This document shows, one piece after another, positions 1 through 8,290 of a stretch of 64,000 nt of DNA. The notes beneath the pieces were generated by a model. It worked only from the letters and a program-made list of their open reading frames with translations, was not told where the DNA came from and did not search any database. Where the stretch lies: the NCBI GenBank assembly GCA_947450115.1, contig CANFUE010000001.1, positions 152,748 to 216,747 of the forward strand. Reading direction: 5' to 3'. The position numbers were made by a program, and so were the translations under genes. Positions within the stretch are counted from its first letter, which is position 1, and each line of letters begins with the position of its first letter. The stretch is from Acidimicrobiaceae bacterium (GTDB lineage: Bacteria; Actinomycetota; Acidimicrobiia; Acidimicrobiales; Ilumatobacteraceae).

Positions 1-132
1 AAAGTCGAGTGCTTGCAGTTCGCCATCGATACCAACCAAGACTCTGGTGTATGGGGCGGAACTTCAGAAGATGAGCGTCGTGCTATTCGCCGACAAATTG
101 CTGCTCGTCATCGTTCCAGCATTGCTGGCTAA
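1..132 (+). CDS. whiB1: WhiB-family iron-sulphur regulator, C-terminal end (partial)
   Basis: Reading frame 1 is open from the window edge to a TAA stop and gives the last 43 residues of a WhiB protein. It contains the family's GVWGG turn, followed by TSEDERR and a basic tail (RRQIAARHR) of the kind that binds DNA. The visible CLQFAIDTNQ stretch is the end of the region carrying the [4Fe-4S] cysteines; one Cys (residue 4) is visible and the others lie outside the window. WhiB proteins are redox- and NO-sensitive transcription factors that act with the main sigma factor. The stop overlaps that of the convergent histidine kinase, an arrangement like whiB1/pdtaS in Mycobacterium, and the whiB1 symbol rests partly on that. 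The family is clear; the paralogue is an inference. Confidence 0.88.
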   Translation, partial: KVECLQFAIDTNQDSGVWGGTSEDERRAIRRQIAARHRSSIAG

Positions 133-1670
133 ATCGCCGCAATAGGAACAACAAGTTCAATCATTGTTCCCATCGAGTTGCTCGGCAATTCCACATCTGC
201 TTCTTCGTAATCTGCTGCGGTCGCAGAGCGCATGTCGATGGTGCCACCAAGCTCTGTGCTCACCAAGGTGCGAACAATCGACAGGCCTAAACCAGTTGCT
301 TGACTGATATCGAAATTGGGGTCGAGACCCGCTCCGTCGTCGAGCACTCTCACGCACAGCCGAGTGCTTTCTTCACCTTGTGGCGACACTTCAACTTCTT
401 GAGACAAATGCACCGAAACATTCCCGCCACGATGCGAGTTGCTCTCTTTAAAACCGTGGTCAACAGCATTTTGCAAAAGCTCTGTGAGCACCACCGATAA
501 CGGCGTTGCAATGGTTGCGGGCAAGCGCCCACCATCTCCATGAACGACAAATCGAATGGGTCGATCGGGTGATTGCAAACTTTCTTCAACGAGCCGTAGC
601 AGCGGCCGCACAATTTCGATGAACGCAACATCTTCACCTGGCTCACGCGACAAGGTTTCATGCACTAAAGCAATAGTGCGAATACGTCGCACCGATTCAT
701 TCACGGCCGACTTCGCTTCGCCTTCTTCCAACCTGCGTGCCTGCAATCGCAATAACGATGAAATTGTTTGCAGGTTATTTTTTACGCGGTGGTGAATTTC
801 ACGAATTGTTGCATCTTTCGACAAAATCAAACGATCGCGGCGACGCAGTTCAGAAACATCACGCAACAAGAGAACTGCTCCCGTTGCACTATGCGACCCA
901 TCTTCGTGGTTCACATTGAGTAGCGGCATGCAGCGCGCGAGCAAGGTGACCTCGGATGTTTGGTCGAACTCTTCGACCACTGGTTCATGACGCTCAAATG
1001 CTTGCCGAACTGCACTATCGGTGAAACCGAGTTCTGCCAGAGTTTGACCCACACTGTTTGCGCCGATGCCCACCCTGTGCAATGCCGACACCGCATTCGG
1101 CGAGGCGTAACGCACGCGAGCCGCTTCATCAATGACCAACACTCCGTCGCCTACACGAGGGGCAACACTGGAGTCGGCTGCTTTTCCCGGAAAGGGGAAA
1201 AGGCCTTCTTTGATCATGAGTGAAAAACGGTCGAATATTTCCAGATACGTCCGCTCCAGTTCACCTGGCTGACGACTGCTGCGCGTTGACCATTCGCGGC
1301 TCAGAACCGCAATGGGGCGGCCATTAAAACGCACAGGAATGGCAAACATACGTGCTTGTTGTCCACCTTCCCCAAATGGAATTTCACCCTCGCTCCATTC
1401 ACCGGTTGCATAGGCCTGTGCCAGTAACAACTCTTCGTCGTGGGCTGCCCACGTTGCAACGTGGTCGGCGATATACAAAGTTTGCCCCGTGGCTGCACGC
1501 ACATGTGCTCCAACAATCCATTTGCCATTGCTTGCTGGCAGATACAAGAGCAAGTCGGCAAAACAAAAGTCGGCGAGCATCCCCCATTCAGAGATGAGGT
1601 TTTGCAAATGAACGATGTCTTCTTTTTCAAGAAGCGTATTTTGTCGAGCTAGGTCGCCGAGAGTTGCCAT
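129..1670 (-). CDS. pdtaS: PdtaS-type cytoplasmic sensor histidine kinase
   Basis: A 513-residue soluble two-component kinase without a membrane segment. Residues 1-160 form a GAF-like sensor and about 170-275 a PAS domain. A HisKA_2 dimerisation segment follows, with the phospho-acceptor motif EIHHRVKNNLQ near residues 291-301. A HATPase domain has the N-box (LLQNAVDHGF) and G-boxes (DDGAGL, GLGLSIV). This order matches mycobacterial PdtaS, which phosphorylates the RNA-binding antiterminator PdtaR; no PdtaR gene is in the window. The ATG at 1670 is the natural start because the GAF region begins directly after it. Its stop codon overlaps the whiB stop by three bases, so the two genes converge with no spacer. 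Confidence 0.88.
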   Translation of the reverse strand: MATLGDLARQNTLLEKEDIVHLQNLISEWGMLADFCFADLLLYLPASNGKWIVGAHVRAATGQTLYIADHVATWAAHDEELLLAQAYATGEWSEGEIPFGEGGQQARMFAIPVRFNGRPIAVLSREWSTRSSRQPGELERTYLEIFDRFSLMIKEGLFPFPGKAADSSVAPRVGDGVLVIDEAARVRYASPNAVSALHRVGIGANSVGQTLAELGFTDSAVRQAFERHEPVVEEFDQTSEVTLLARCMPLLNVNHEDGSHSATGAVLLLRDVSELRRRDRLILSKDATIREIHHRVKNNLQTISSLLRLQARRLEEGEAKSAVNESVRRIRTIALVHETLSREPGEDVAFIEIVRPLLRLVEESLQSPDRPIRFVVHGDGGRLPATIATPLSVVLTELLQNAVDHGFKESNSHRGGNVSVHLSQEVEVSPQGEESTRLCVRVLDDGAGLDPNFDISQATGLGLSIVRTLVSTELGGTIDMRSATAADYEEADVELPSNSMGTMIELVVPIAAI

Positions 1671-1682
1671 GGCACTGTGGCT

Positions 1683-1919
1683 TTAACCGCCGAAGCCCAT
1701 GCGCTTATCGCTTTCCGGACTACCGAATTCAACGTAAGCAATTTTTGCACCAGGCACTGCAACTTCGCGGCCTTTTTTATCGGTGAGCCACAACACATCT
1801 GTCGCTCCCGAAATTGCGGCATCAACTGCAGTTTTAATTTTCTTTCGCGCCGCAGCATCGTCTTCCACCTCGAGTGTGATTTCACGAGGGCTTTGGGTAA
1901 CTCCGATTCGAATGTCCAT
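1683..1919 (-). CDS. DUF3107 family small protein
   Basis: A 78-residue acidic/basic soluble protein beginning MDIRIGVTQSPREI and containing LEVEDD and the conserved core VPGAKIAYVEFG. It matches the actinobacterial DUF3107 family (TB9.4 in M. tuberculosis), whose function is not established. There is no signal peptide or membrane segment. It lies 12 bases upstream of pdtaS and 9 bases downstream of mrp on the same strand, so all three are probably co-transcribed. Length is normal for the family. Confidence 0.8.
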   Translation of the reverse strand: MDIRIGVTQSPREITLEVEDDAAARKKIKTAVDAAISGATDVLWLTDKKGREVAVPGAKIAYVEFGSPESDKRMGFGG

Positions 1920-1928
1920 ATGTGAACC

Positions 1929-3074
1929 CTACGAGATCTTGAGGGCAGAGCTAAAGATCTTCTTCGGTTTCAATTCGGTCGCAATGCGCTCAGCCATCTG
2001 GTGGAAGATCATTGCGGTCTCGCTTGTGGGGTCGACAGCGGTAATAGGGTGCCCATCGTCGCCACCTTCACGCAATGCGTTCATGAGGGGAATTTGCCCC
2101 AAAAGCGGCACATTCAACTCATCAGCAAGCTCTTGCCCGCCACCTGAGCCAAAAATCTCGTATTTTTTGCCATCGTCACCAGTGAACCACGACATATTTT
2201 CAATGACGCCACGAACGGTGAGATTCACTTTTTCTGCCATTGCCGCCGACAATCGTGCAACTTTTTGCGCTGCTGGTTGTGGAGTTGTGACGACATACAC
2301 CTCGGCACGTGGCAAATACTGGCTCAGGCTGAGGGCAATGTCGCCCGTTCCTGGTGGCATGTCAACAAGCAAAAAGTCTGGTTCATCCCAATACACATCG
2401 GTGAGGAACTGTTCAAGTGCTTTGTGCAACATCGGACCACGCCATACCACTGCTTGTCCATCGGGGACAAAATATCCAATAGAGATACAACGCACGCCCC
2501 ATGCTTCTGGCGGAAGGAGCATTTGGTCAATAGCAACTGGGTCGCGATCTGCACCCAACATACGAGGAATGGAAAAACCATAAATGTCGGCGTCAACAAT
2601 TCCAACCGTGTGGCCGCGTGCGGCAAGCGCAACTGCCAAGTTTGTTGTCACACTGCTTTTTCCTACGCCACCTTTACCTGAGGAAATGAGGAGTGGTCGC
2701 GTTTTGGATCCGGGTTGAGCGAAAGGAATGGTGCGCCCCTCGGCATGCCCGTGCGCAGTTTGTGAACCAGCAGACGAAGCAGCATCACCGTGAACAATGC
2801 GACGAACATTTTCACGCTCTGCATCGGTCATCACTCCAAAGGTGAGATTCACATCACTTACTGATGGGTCGGCGCGTAAAGCACCATTCACACGATTAGT
2901 AATTTCATTGCGTAACGGACACCCCGCAATGGTGAGCACCACGGTGAGGGTCACAACACCTGATGCCGACACTTCGACGTCGCGCACCATGCCAAGATCA
3001 ACAATGGAACGATGAAGTTCTGGGTCTTGTACAGGGCGAAGGGCTTCAATGACTTGCTCAACTGCAATGGGCAT
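1929..3074 (-). CDS. mrp: Mrp/NBP35-family iron-sulphur cluster carrier ATPase
   Basis: A 381-residue protein with an N-terminal MIP18/DUF59 domain (residues 1-95, including the DPEL and DLGMV motifs). The C-terminal P-loop ATPase has the deviant Walker A SGKGGVGKS at 132-140, a DADIYGFSIPRMLG switch and the VDMPPGTGD motif. Mrp/ApbC proteins carry and transfer [4Fe-4S] clusters. The CPxC pair seen in many Mrp proteins before the EIFGSGGG motif is absent: the sequence reads SWFTGDDGKKYEIFGSGGG. I believe this is common in actinobacterial members, but it leaves cluster ligation to other residues. It is transcribed away from a SufR-like regulator whose cysteines suggest it also senses Fe-S status. 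Confidence 0.9.
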   Translation of the reverse strand: MPIAVEQVIEALRPVQDPELHRSIVDLGMVRDVEVSASGVVTLTVVLTIAGCPLRNEITNRVNGALRADPSVSDVNLTFGVMTDAERENVRRIVHGDAASSAGSQTAHGHAEGRTIPFAQPGSKTRPLLISSGKGGVGKSSVTTNLAVALAARGHTVGIVDADIYGFSIPRMLGADRDPVAIDQMLLPPEAWGVRCISIGYFVPDGQAVVWRGPMLHKALEQFLTDVYWDEPDFLLVDMPPGTGDIALSLSQYLPRAEVYVVTTPQPAAQKVARLSAAMAEKVNLTVRGVIENMSWFTGDDGKKYEIFGSGGGQELADELNVPLLGQIPLMNALREGGDDGHPITAVDPTSETAMIFHQMAERIATELKPKKIFSSALKIS

Positions 3075-3139
3075 AAGGGTGACATCCGATTCAAGAAGGT
3101 GGATAAGAAATCTGCGCGGTAATTAGCACTATCGCCATA

Positions 3140-3150
3140 GGTACAATACC
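3140..3150. promoter_or_regulatory. Short dyad GGTA-CAA-TACC in the mrp/sufR-like divergent region
   Basis: The 97-base gap between the divergent mrp and SufR-like genes holds GGTACAATACC, a dyad with perfect 4-base arms. It includes a TACAAT hexamer (3142-3147) that could be a -10 box for the plus-strand gene, 25 bases before its ATG. Overlap of a -10 box with a dyad is a typical arrangement for autoregulation. No convincing -35 box is visible. This is a candidate only. Confidence 0.3.
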
Positions 3151-3171
3151 TCGCTGTAGAGTAATCAGGTA

Positions 3172-3906
3172 ATGAGTGACCGCATGAATCGTGAGCAACA
3201 AATGTCACCTGGCTCTTTCACGGCCACCGTGAGTGCCATCACCTCTGCTTTTGGCGATCCCACTCGACGCGCCGTGTACCTCTATGTTCGCGAAAGCGAC
3301 AATGGCGCAACTGCTGCGCAAGTGGCCGAGCATTTCAACTTGCACCCCAACGTTGCACGCCATCATCTCGACAAACTTTCTGTTGGTGGCTATGTAGAAG
3401 CATCCGTAGAAAAGCCCTACGGCGGTGGTGCTGGTCGCCCGTCGAAGCATTACCGCTGTGTTGGCCCGTCTCCGCTAGAAGCCCCCATTGTGCGCAGCGA
3501 TGACCTCGTTTTGAGTTTGCTCGGTAATGCTCTTGAGCTTTTACCGCAGGCTGAGGCAGAAATCATGGCGGAAAAAGTTGGCGCACAATACGGACGCGTG
3601 CTTGCTACTGGTTTGAGTGGCGAAGATCTTGAACATGGCCAGCGCTCACTCAAAAGCGCATTACAGGCTGTTGCCGATGCACTCACTGCACACGGCTTTG
3701 CTGCCCATACCGATCATCGCAACAATCAGTTGCGCATTGTGAATAACCATTGCCCATTTGGCGATGTGGCAATTGAGCACCCCGTCATTTGTGCAGTCGA
3801 CCGCGGAATGGTGAAAGGAATGCTCGGTGCGCTGTACGGCGAAACGAACCCCGAGCTTCAAGAGTCCATTCCACAAGGCGACACTTTCTGCGCCACCAGC
3901 GTTTAA
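3172..3906 (+). CDS. SufR-like iron-sulphur winged-helix transcriptional regulator
   Basis: A 244-residue regulator with an ArsR/DeoR-like winged helix at about 20-95 (FGDPTRRAVYLYV, then a recognition region ending GRPSKHYRC). The C-terminal ligand domain has cysteines at 194 (NNHCPFG), 207 (HPVIC) and 240 (GDTFCATSV). The position of these three cysteines is the signature of SufR-type regulators that bind an Fe-S cluster and repress suf or isc operons. No suf genes are in this window, and the neighbouring target is mrp, an Fe-S carrier, in divergent orientation. ATG 3172 has an upstream CAGGTA; ATG at residue 11 is an alternative start. The family assignment is firm, the regulon is inferred. 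Confidence 0.8.
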   Translation: MSDRMNREQQMSPGSFTATVSAITSAFGDPTRRAVYLYVRESDNGATAAQVAEHFNLHPNVARHHLDKLSVGGYVEASVEKPYGGGAGRPSKHYRCVGPSPLEAPIVRSDDLVLSLLGNALELLPQAEAEIMAEKVGAQYGRVLATGLSGEDLEHGQRSLKSALQAVADALTAHGFAAHTDHRNNQLRIVNNHCPFGDVAIEHPVICAVDRGMVKGMLGALYGETNPELQESIPQGDTFCATSV

Positions 3907-3916
3907 CGCAAGGGTT

Positions 3917-4552
3917 CTAGTCGCCCCAGAAACGCTGTTCTAAAAATGGGTCTCCGTACATGTTGTACCCATTGCGCTCCCAAAAACCTGGCGTATCGCC
4001 AACGCACGCTTCCATTCCACGCAACCACTTTGGTGATTTCCAAAAGTACAAGTGTGGAACGAGCAAACGTACAGGCCCGCCGTGAATGGGCTCGATATCT
4101 TCGCCTTCAAAGGCGTAGACCACGAGTGATTCCTCACGCAGCACATCTTCCATCGGAAGGTTTGCTGTGTAGCCCTGTTCTGCGTGACCCATGAAGTGTG
4201 TTGCATTGGCATGTACACCAGCACGCGCAAAAATATCTTTCACACGCACACCGGTCCAATGTGTGTCGAACTTCGACCACTTGGTGACGCAGTGAATATC
4301 TGTTTCTAAAGTAACGCTTGGCATTTCTTTGAGTTCATCAAAAGTCAAAGTGAATTCGTTGTCTACTGCACCAAAAACTCGCAGGCTCCACTCGTTGGGC
4401 GCATAGGTAGGAACATCACCAACATGCAGCACAGGGAAACGCTCGGTGAGGTACTGCCCCGGCGGCAAACGCGCAGGGTCTAAACCCAGTGCTTCTAGTT
4501 CTTGTCGATTACGTTCAAAGAATCCCACATACAGAGTCTCACTTAGTTGCAT
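3917..4552 (-). CDS. Sulfite oxidase-like molybdopterin oxidoreductase (cytosolic type)
   Basis: A 211-residue protein of the oxidoreductase molybdopterin-binding family. The FGAVDNEFTLTFDEL segment precedes the molybdenum-ligating cysteine (DIHCVTKWSKFDTHWTGV, Cys88), and HGGPVRLLVPHLYFWKSPKW follows near residues 157-176. It lacks both a Tat signal and the dimerisation domain of true sulfite oxidases, so the substrate is not assignable; peptide methionine-sulfoxide reductase (MsrP) and sulfite oxidation are both known in the superfamily. Its start overlaps the end of ccmI by 14 bases, so it is translated from the end of the cytochrome c maturation operon. It converges on the SufR-like gene with a 10-base gap. 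Confidence 0.82.
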   Translation of the reverse strand: MQLSETLYVGFFERNRQELEALGLDPARLPPGQYLTERFPVLHVGDVPTYAPNEWSLRVFGAVDNEFTLTFDELKEMPSVTLETDIHCVTKWSKFDTHWTGVRVKDIFARAGVHANATHFMGHAEQGYTANLPMEDVLREESLVVYAFEGEDIEPIHGGPVRLLVPHLYFWKSPKWLRGMEACVGDTPGFWERNGYNMYGDPFLEQRFWGD

Positions 4553-5249
4553 TCACTTCGGCAACTATTGAGTCAACAAATGTTTGTACTTCACTTGGCG
4601 GATTTGCCTCTTGACACTTCTTCAGTTCGGTTTTCGCCGTGGCGGTATCGGCCGCGAATCGGTAACTCACAATACCTAAAAAGCAATGTGCATCTGGGTA
4701 TTCGGGGTCGATGAGCGTGGCTCTGCCCAGCCCCACAATGGCGGCCTGTACCGCTGCGGTACGAATGTCATCAGAAGCTTCTCGCGCCGTGAGCGCCAGC
4801 AACCACGACCTATAGGTGAGTGCTTCCACCTCATCGGGGCGAGTTTTCAGTACCTCGCTATACATTTTGATCGCCGCTATGGGGTCACTGAAGTTCAGTT
4901 GTCGGGCCTGGGCGAGCAAACCGGCCGTACTGTTCGGGCTTCCGCCCGACAATGTCTGACCAGGAAGCCGCTGACCCGACTGACGCGCAACAAGCACACC
5001 AAGACCAACAGCTATGAGCGCAACTGCCGTTAGTGAAAAAATGATCTTCTTCACATTACGGGTTCGGTTTACAGGAACAACTTCATCAACAACTTCGTTG
5101 GTCTCTGCACTTCGCAAGACATCGGCAGTGCGCTTCACATAACTACTCTTTAAATCTTCGTAATCAGCCTCTGAAATATCACCCGCTGCATATTCACGAT
5201 CAAGGTCGTCTAACGACGTAAATAAAAAGTCACGCTCTTCGTTACTCAT
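4539..5249 (-). CDS. ccmI: CcmI-like cytochrome c biogenesis protein (TPR)
   Basis: A 236-residue membrane protein. The N-terminal region (residues 1-50) reads DFLFTSLDDLDREYAAGDIS and SEADYEDLK, a pattern shared by CcmI proteins. One transmembrane helix follows at about 67-88 (KKIIFSLTAVALIAVG). A periplasm-facing tetratricopeptide region at 105-235 contains PIAAIKMYSEVLKTRPDEVEAL. CcmI binds apocytochrome c and presents it to the CcmFH haem ligation complex. ATGA overlap with ccmH (5246-5249) shows translational coupling. The gene is the last recognisable ccm gene of the cluster. Confidence 0.85.
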   Translation of the reverse strand: MSNEERDFLFTSLDDLDREYAAGDISEADYEDLKSSYVKRTADVLRSAETNEVVDEVVPVNRTRNVKKIIFSLTAVALIAVGLGVLVARQSGQRLPGQTLSGGSPNSTAGLLAQARQLNFSDPIAAIKMYSEVLKTRPDEVEALTYRSWLLALTAREASDDIRTAAVQAAIVGLGRATLIDPEYPDAHCFLGIVSYRFAADTATAKTELKKCQEANPPSEVQTFVDSIVAEVNATK

Positions 5250-5734
5250 AAATACTCGTCATCAGTTACGTCATTCATTTTCCGCAAAGCAGATTCAACA
5301 ATGGCAAAATCTTCTTCGGAAGCATTGAGCAATGCAGTATTTTTCCACCTTCTGAAAATGAGCCATAATCCACATAGACCACCGACAAGCGCCACAACAG
5401 GCAATATCCAAATCAAAGACTCAACGCCACTTGTTCGTGGCAACAAAACACTTCCCGGAAATCTTGTCTCGATAACTGCAACAATTTGATTATCGCTATT
5501 TTGTCCACTGGCAACTTCTCGGGCAATTTCGTTGCGAATAGCTTCTGCTGCCGGGGCACGACTCACATAAATACTTTCACCATTGCAGGTTGGGCACGCC
5601 AATTGCTGCGAGACGGCATCGATGCGGCCTTGCTGAGTTAATGGACCTTGACTACGTAAGGTACCAAACGCCAACAGACCAACAGTCAGTAAAAGCATCA
5701 AGATCCACACCGGCAATGAGTTCAGTTTTTTCAT
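5246..5734 (-). CDS. ccmH: CcmH apocytochrome c thiol oxidoreductase
   Basis: A 162-residue protein with an N-terminal membrane anchor (residues 9-26), the CcmH active-site motif ACPTC (Cys47 and Cys50), then the family pattern NGESIYVSRAPAAEAIRNEI. A second transmembrane helix lies at about 107-127 (LIWILPVVALVGGLCGLWLI). CcmH reduces the CXXCH cysteines of apocytochrome c before haem attachment. Both the start (ATGA with ccmG) and the end (ATGA with ccmI) overlap neighbours, so the unit is tightly coupled. Length is typical. Confidence 0.92.
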   Translation of the reverse strand: MKKLNSLPVWILMLLLTVGLLAFGTLRSQGPLTQQGRIDAVSQQLACPTCNGESIYVSRAPAAEAIRNEIAREVASGQNSDNQIVAVIETRFPGSVLLPRTSGVESLIWILPVVALVGGLCGLWLIFRRWKNTALLNASEEDFAIVESALRKMNDVTDDEYL

Positions 5735-6285
5735 GACCCCGCCAACTCTCTGCGCAGTTCAGCCAACTTTGCCGACAAAAAATCGTTTGTCACTTCGCCA
5801 GCAATACGCAAGCGCACAAAACCCGATGGGTCAATGACCCATGACTCGGGAACTTTGGCAACGCCAAAGGCAACGGCAATCGCTCCATCTGGATCTTTCA
5901 CCTTTGGCCAGTCTCCCCCATTTTTTTGGAAAAAAGCCTTAACTGCGTCATCGCTATCGTCGTTGACAACCGTGACCAGCTCGGCACCATTTTCTTGAGA
6001 AGACTGCGCCTTGTAAAAAGCAACGAGTTGCGGGTGTTCGGCCCGACACGGCACACAAGTGCTGTTAAAAAAGTTCAAAACCACCCATGAACCTTTGCGG
6101 CGAGCAAGGTCGAACGTTCCACCACCAACGAGCGGAGACGAAACAGCAGGTGCTGGGTTACCGAGTAGCGGCGTTGAGATTCCGCGTTCTCCCCGAGGCT
6201 TAGCGGTCACCAACAAAAGAAAGAAGGCCAGCACAACAACACCAGTAGCAATTGCGACATTGCGAGCAAGGCGCGATTTATGCAT
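5731..6285 (-). CDS. ccmG: CcmG/DsbE/TlpA-like thiol:disulfide oxidoreductase
   Basis: A 184-residue membrane-anchored thioredoxin-fold protein. The helix at 9-27 (NVAIATGVVVLAFFLLLV) is followed by a TlpA-like domain with active site STCVPC (Cys77, Cys80) in the context VLNFFNSTCVPCRAEHP. It keeps apocytochrome c thiols reduced for haem ligation. I start at ATG 6285 (MHKSRLARN), which overlaps the end of ccmF by eight bases. A longer frame upstream adds 26 residues that run further into ccmF and weaken the signal anchor. The end overlaps ccmH by ATGA. Confidence 0.92.
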   Translation of the reverse strand: MHKSRLARNVAIATGVVVLAFFLLLVTAKPRGERGISTPLLGNPAPAVSSPLVGGGTFDLARRKGSWVVLNFFNSTCVPCRAEHPQLVAFYKAQSSQENGAELVTVVNDDSDDAVKAFFQKNGGDWPKVKDPDGAIAVAFGVAKVPESWVIDPSGFVRLRIAGEVTNDFLSAKLAELRRELAGS

Positions 6286-8290
6286 TTTGCTTATTTTCCA
6301 AAGGAATGCGAGCAGAGGTTGCATCGGTGGTTCGCCGGCGTCGTCGACCAGGGAACAAAGCAAGCAATGTGCCTGATGCCATCAGCGCGCCGCCAATCCA
6401 TAGCCACATTACTAATGGCTTAATGAATACTTTGATGCGTGCTTCACCTGAATCACTTTTTACTGGTGGCTCGAGCGTGAGATACAAGTCGTAACGCCAT
6501 GAAGACTTCACCGAAGGAGTACCGATGTTGTTTCCCATTTGTACGTACTTCGTTATGGCTGGCGCATAACTTTGCCCACCATCAATTTCGACTATCGCTT
6601 TCACTGCCGTCAGGCGATCAGTCTTTTCGTTCTCAAAACCCTTCAATTCGAAAACGTGTCCACCAAATTTTGCAGGTGTGTTCAACTTCAGCGAAAGCTC
6701 CTGTGAACGTGTATATGAATTCGATGCGGCAAGCGCAACAGCAATCAAAATGACGCCAATGTGCACCACCATTCCGCCGTTTGTGCGCCCCACGAGACCA
6801 CGCCAACCTTGGCGTCGCGCCGCAAGTACCAATTGTCGCAGTGCAGCACCGCTTGCGAACCCGCCCAACGTAAATGTTAAAAGCGCGGCTAGCCCGTTAG
6901 CGCCTACGAGGAGCGACAGCACAAGTGCACCAATGCCGCACCAAGCAGGCCAAAAGAGCCGCTGGCGCAACACTTCCTCAGAAGCTTTGCGCCACGGCAA
7001 CACAGGCGCAATAGACATCATGGCAAGCATGGCAATGCCAATTGGGGTGGAGAGCTGATTGAAAAATGGTTCGCCAACAACAATTTGCCGATTCTGCAAT
7101 GCCTCAATAACGAGTGGGAACACGGTCCCTAAGAGAACGACAAAAGCAAATAATGCAAACAAAACATTGTTGGCAAGAAATGCACCCTCACGCGAAATGG
7201 GTGAATCGATACTTCCCGGCGACCGCAAAGAATCACCGCGCCACGCAATGAGCCACAACGAAACTGCAACAATCAGACCAAAGAAGACAATGAGGTATTT
7301 GCCAATATCGCTTTCGCTAAATGCATGAACGCTGTTCAACACACCAGATCGCGTGAGGAATGTTCCGAGAATGGTGAGGCTGAATGTGGCAAGAAGCAAC
7401 GACAAGTTCCAGACACGCAACATCCCCCGCCGTTCTTGCACCATGACAGAGTGGATATATGCAGTTCCAGTAAGCCACGGCAAGAAACTGGCATTTTCTA
7501 CTGGGTCCCATGCCCACACACCGCTCCAGCCGAGTACTTCATAACTCCACCAGCCGCCCAAGATGATGCCGAATGTTAAAAGCCCCCATGCACACAGCGT
7601 CCAACGCCGTGTTTCGACGAGCCAACCTTCACCTACACGCCCGGTAATGAGGGCCGCAATAGCAAACGCGAAGGGAATAGTGAACCCCACATAACCGAGA
7701 TACAAAATCGGTGGATGAAACAACACCAAAATATGATTTTGCAATAGAGGGTTGGGCCCAGGTCCGTCGGTTACACCCGCAGCACCAACCCCAAAAGGAT
7801 TGGCTGGAGCAAAGCTCAGCAAAAAGAAAAACGCAAGAACAATAAACATCACAGCCATTGCCCATGCAATAAGAGGGTCACCGAGTTGCTTGCGATAACG
7901 CCACACCACTGCCGACACCGACAACGCAAGTGCAAGTACCCACAACAAAATAGAACCCTCGAGTGCGCTCCAGACAGCCGCGAAGTTATACAGCGCAGGC
8001 GTAGAGCGAGAGCCATGATCTTGCACATATTTCAATGAAAAATCACGCGTGATCATGGCGTATTCCATTGCGGTCATGGCTGCGAATGCCGCAAATAAAA
8101 CGAGTGCTGCAAACCGAGGGATGAGACGCGATGTGCGCACTTGCTCTTCGCGTACTGCTTCTCGTGCTGTGTAGATAGCAGCAATTGCGCCAAAGACTGA
8201 TGCAATGATTCCTACCAGCAATGCCGCACGCCCCAGGGGCCCTGCTAGGCCTTGGTGAGCAGCTGCAACTACTTTGTCGGCAGTGAGCAT
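6278..8290 (-). CDS. ccmF: CcmF haem lyase subunit
   Basis: A 670-residue polytopic membrane protein with the WWD haem-handling signature (GWSGVWAWDPVENASFLPW, around residues 255-275) and the conserved start of the CcmF/CcsA family (AALLVGIIASVFGA). The C-terminal part has the CcmF extra-membrane domain and a final helix. CcmF with CcmH forms the haem-apocytochrome c ligase of System I. Length fits CcmF (about 650) and excludes CcsA. It starts 22 bases inside the end of ccmE and ends inside ccmG, consistent with a single operon. Confidence 0.95.
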   Translation of the reverse strand: MLTADKVVAAAHQGLAGPLGRAALLVGIIASVFGAIAAIYTAREAVREEQVRTSRLIPRFAALVLFAAFAAMTAMEYAMITRDFSLKYVQDHGSRSTPALYNFAAVWSALEGSILLWVLALALSVSAVVWRYRKQLGDPLIAWAMAVMFIVLAFFFLLSFAPANPFGVGAAGVTDGPGPNPLLQNHILVLFHPPILYLGYVGFTIPFAFAIAALITGRVGEGWLVETRRWTLCAWGLLTFGIILGGWWSYEVLGWSGVWAWDPVENASFLPWLTGTAYIHSVMVQERRGMLRVWNLSLLLATFSLTILGTFLTRSGVLNSVHAFSESDIGKYLIVFFGLIVAVSLWLIAWRGDSLRSPGSIDSPISREGAFLANNVLFALFAFVVLLGTVFPLVIEALQNRQIVVGEPFFNQLSTPIGIAMLAMMSIAPVLPWRKASEEVLRQRLFWPAWCGIGALVLSLLVGANGLAALLTFTLGGFASGAALRQLVLAARRQGWRGLVGRTNGGMVVHIGVILIAVALAASNSYTRSQELSLKLNTPAKFGGHVFELKGFENEKTDRLTAVKAIVEIDGGQSYAPAITKYVQMGNNIGTPSVKSSWRYDLYLTLEPPVKSDSGEARIKVFIKPLVMWLWIGGALMASGTLLALFPGRRRRRTTDATSARIPLENKQNA

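Noticed and set aside
1783..2583. 266-residue plus-strand frame
   Set aside because: It is antisense to the clearly functional mrp gene and has a biased Ser/Thr/Cys composition without a family match.
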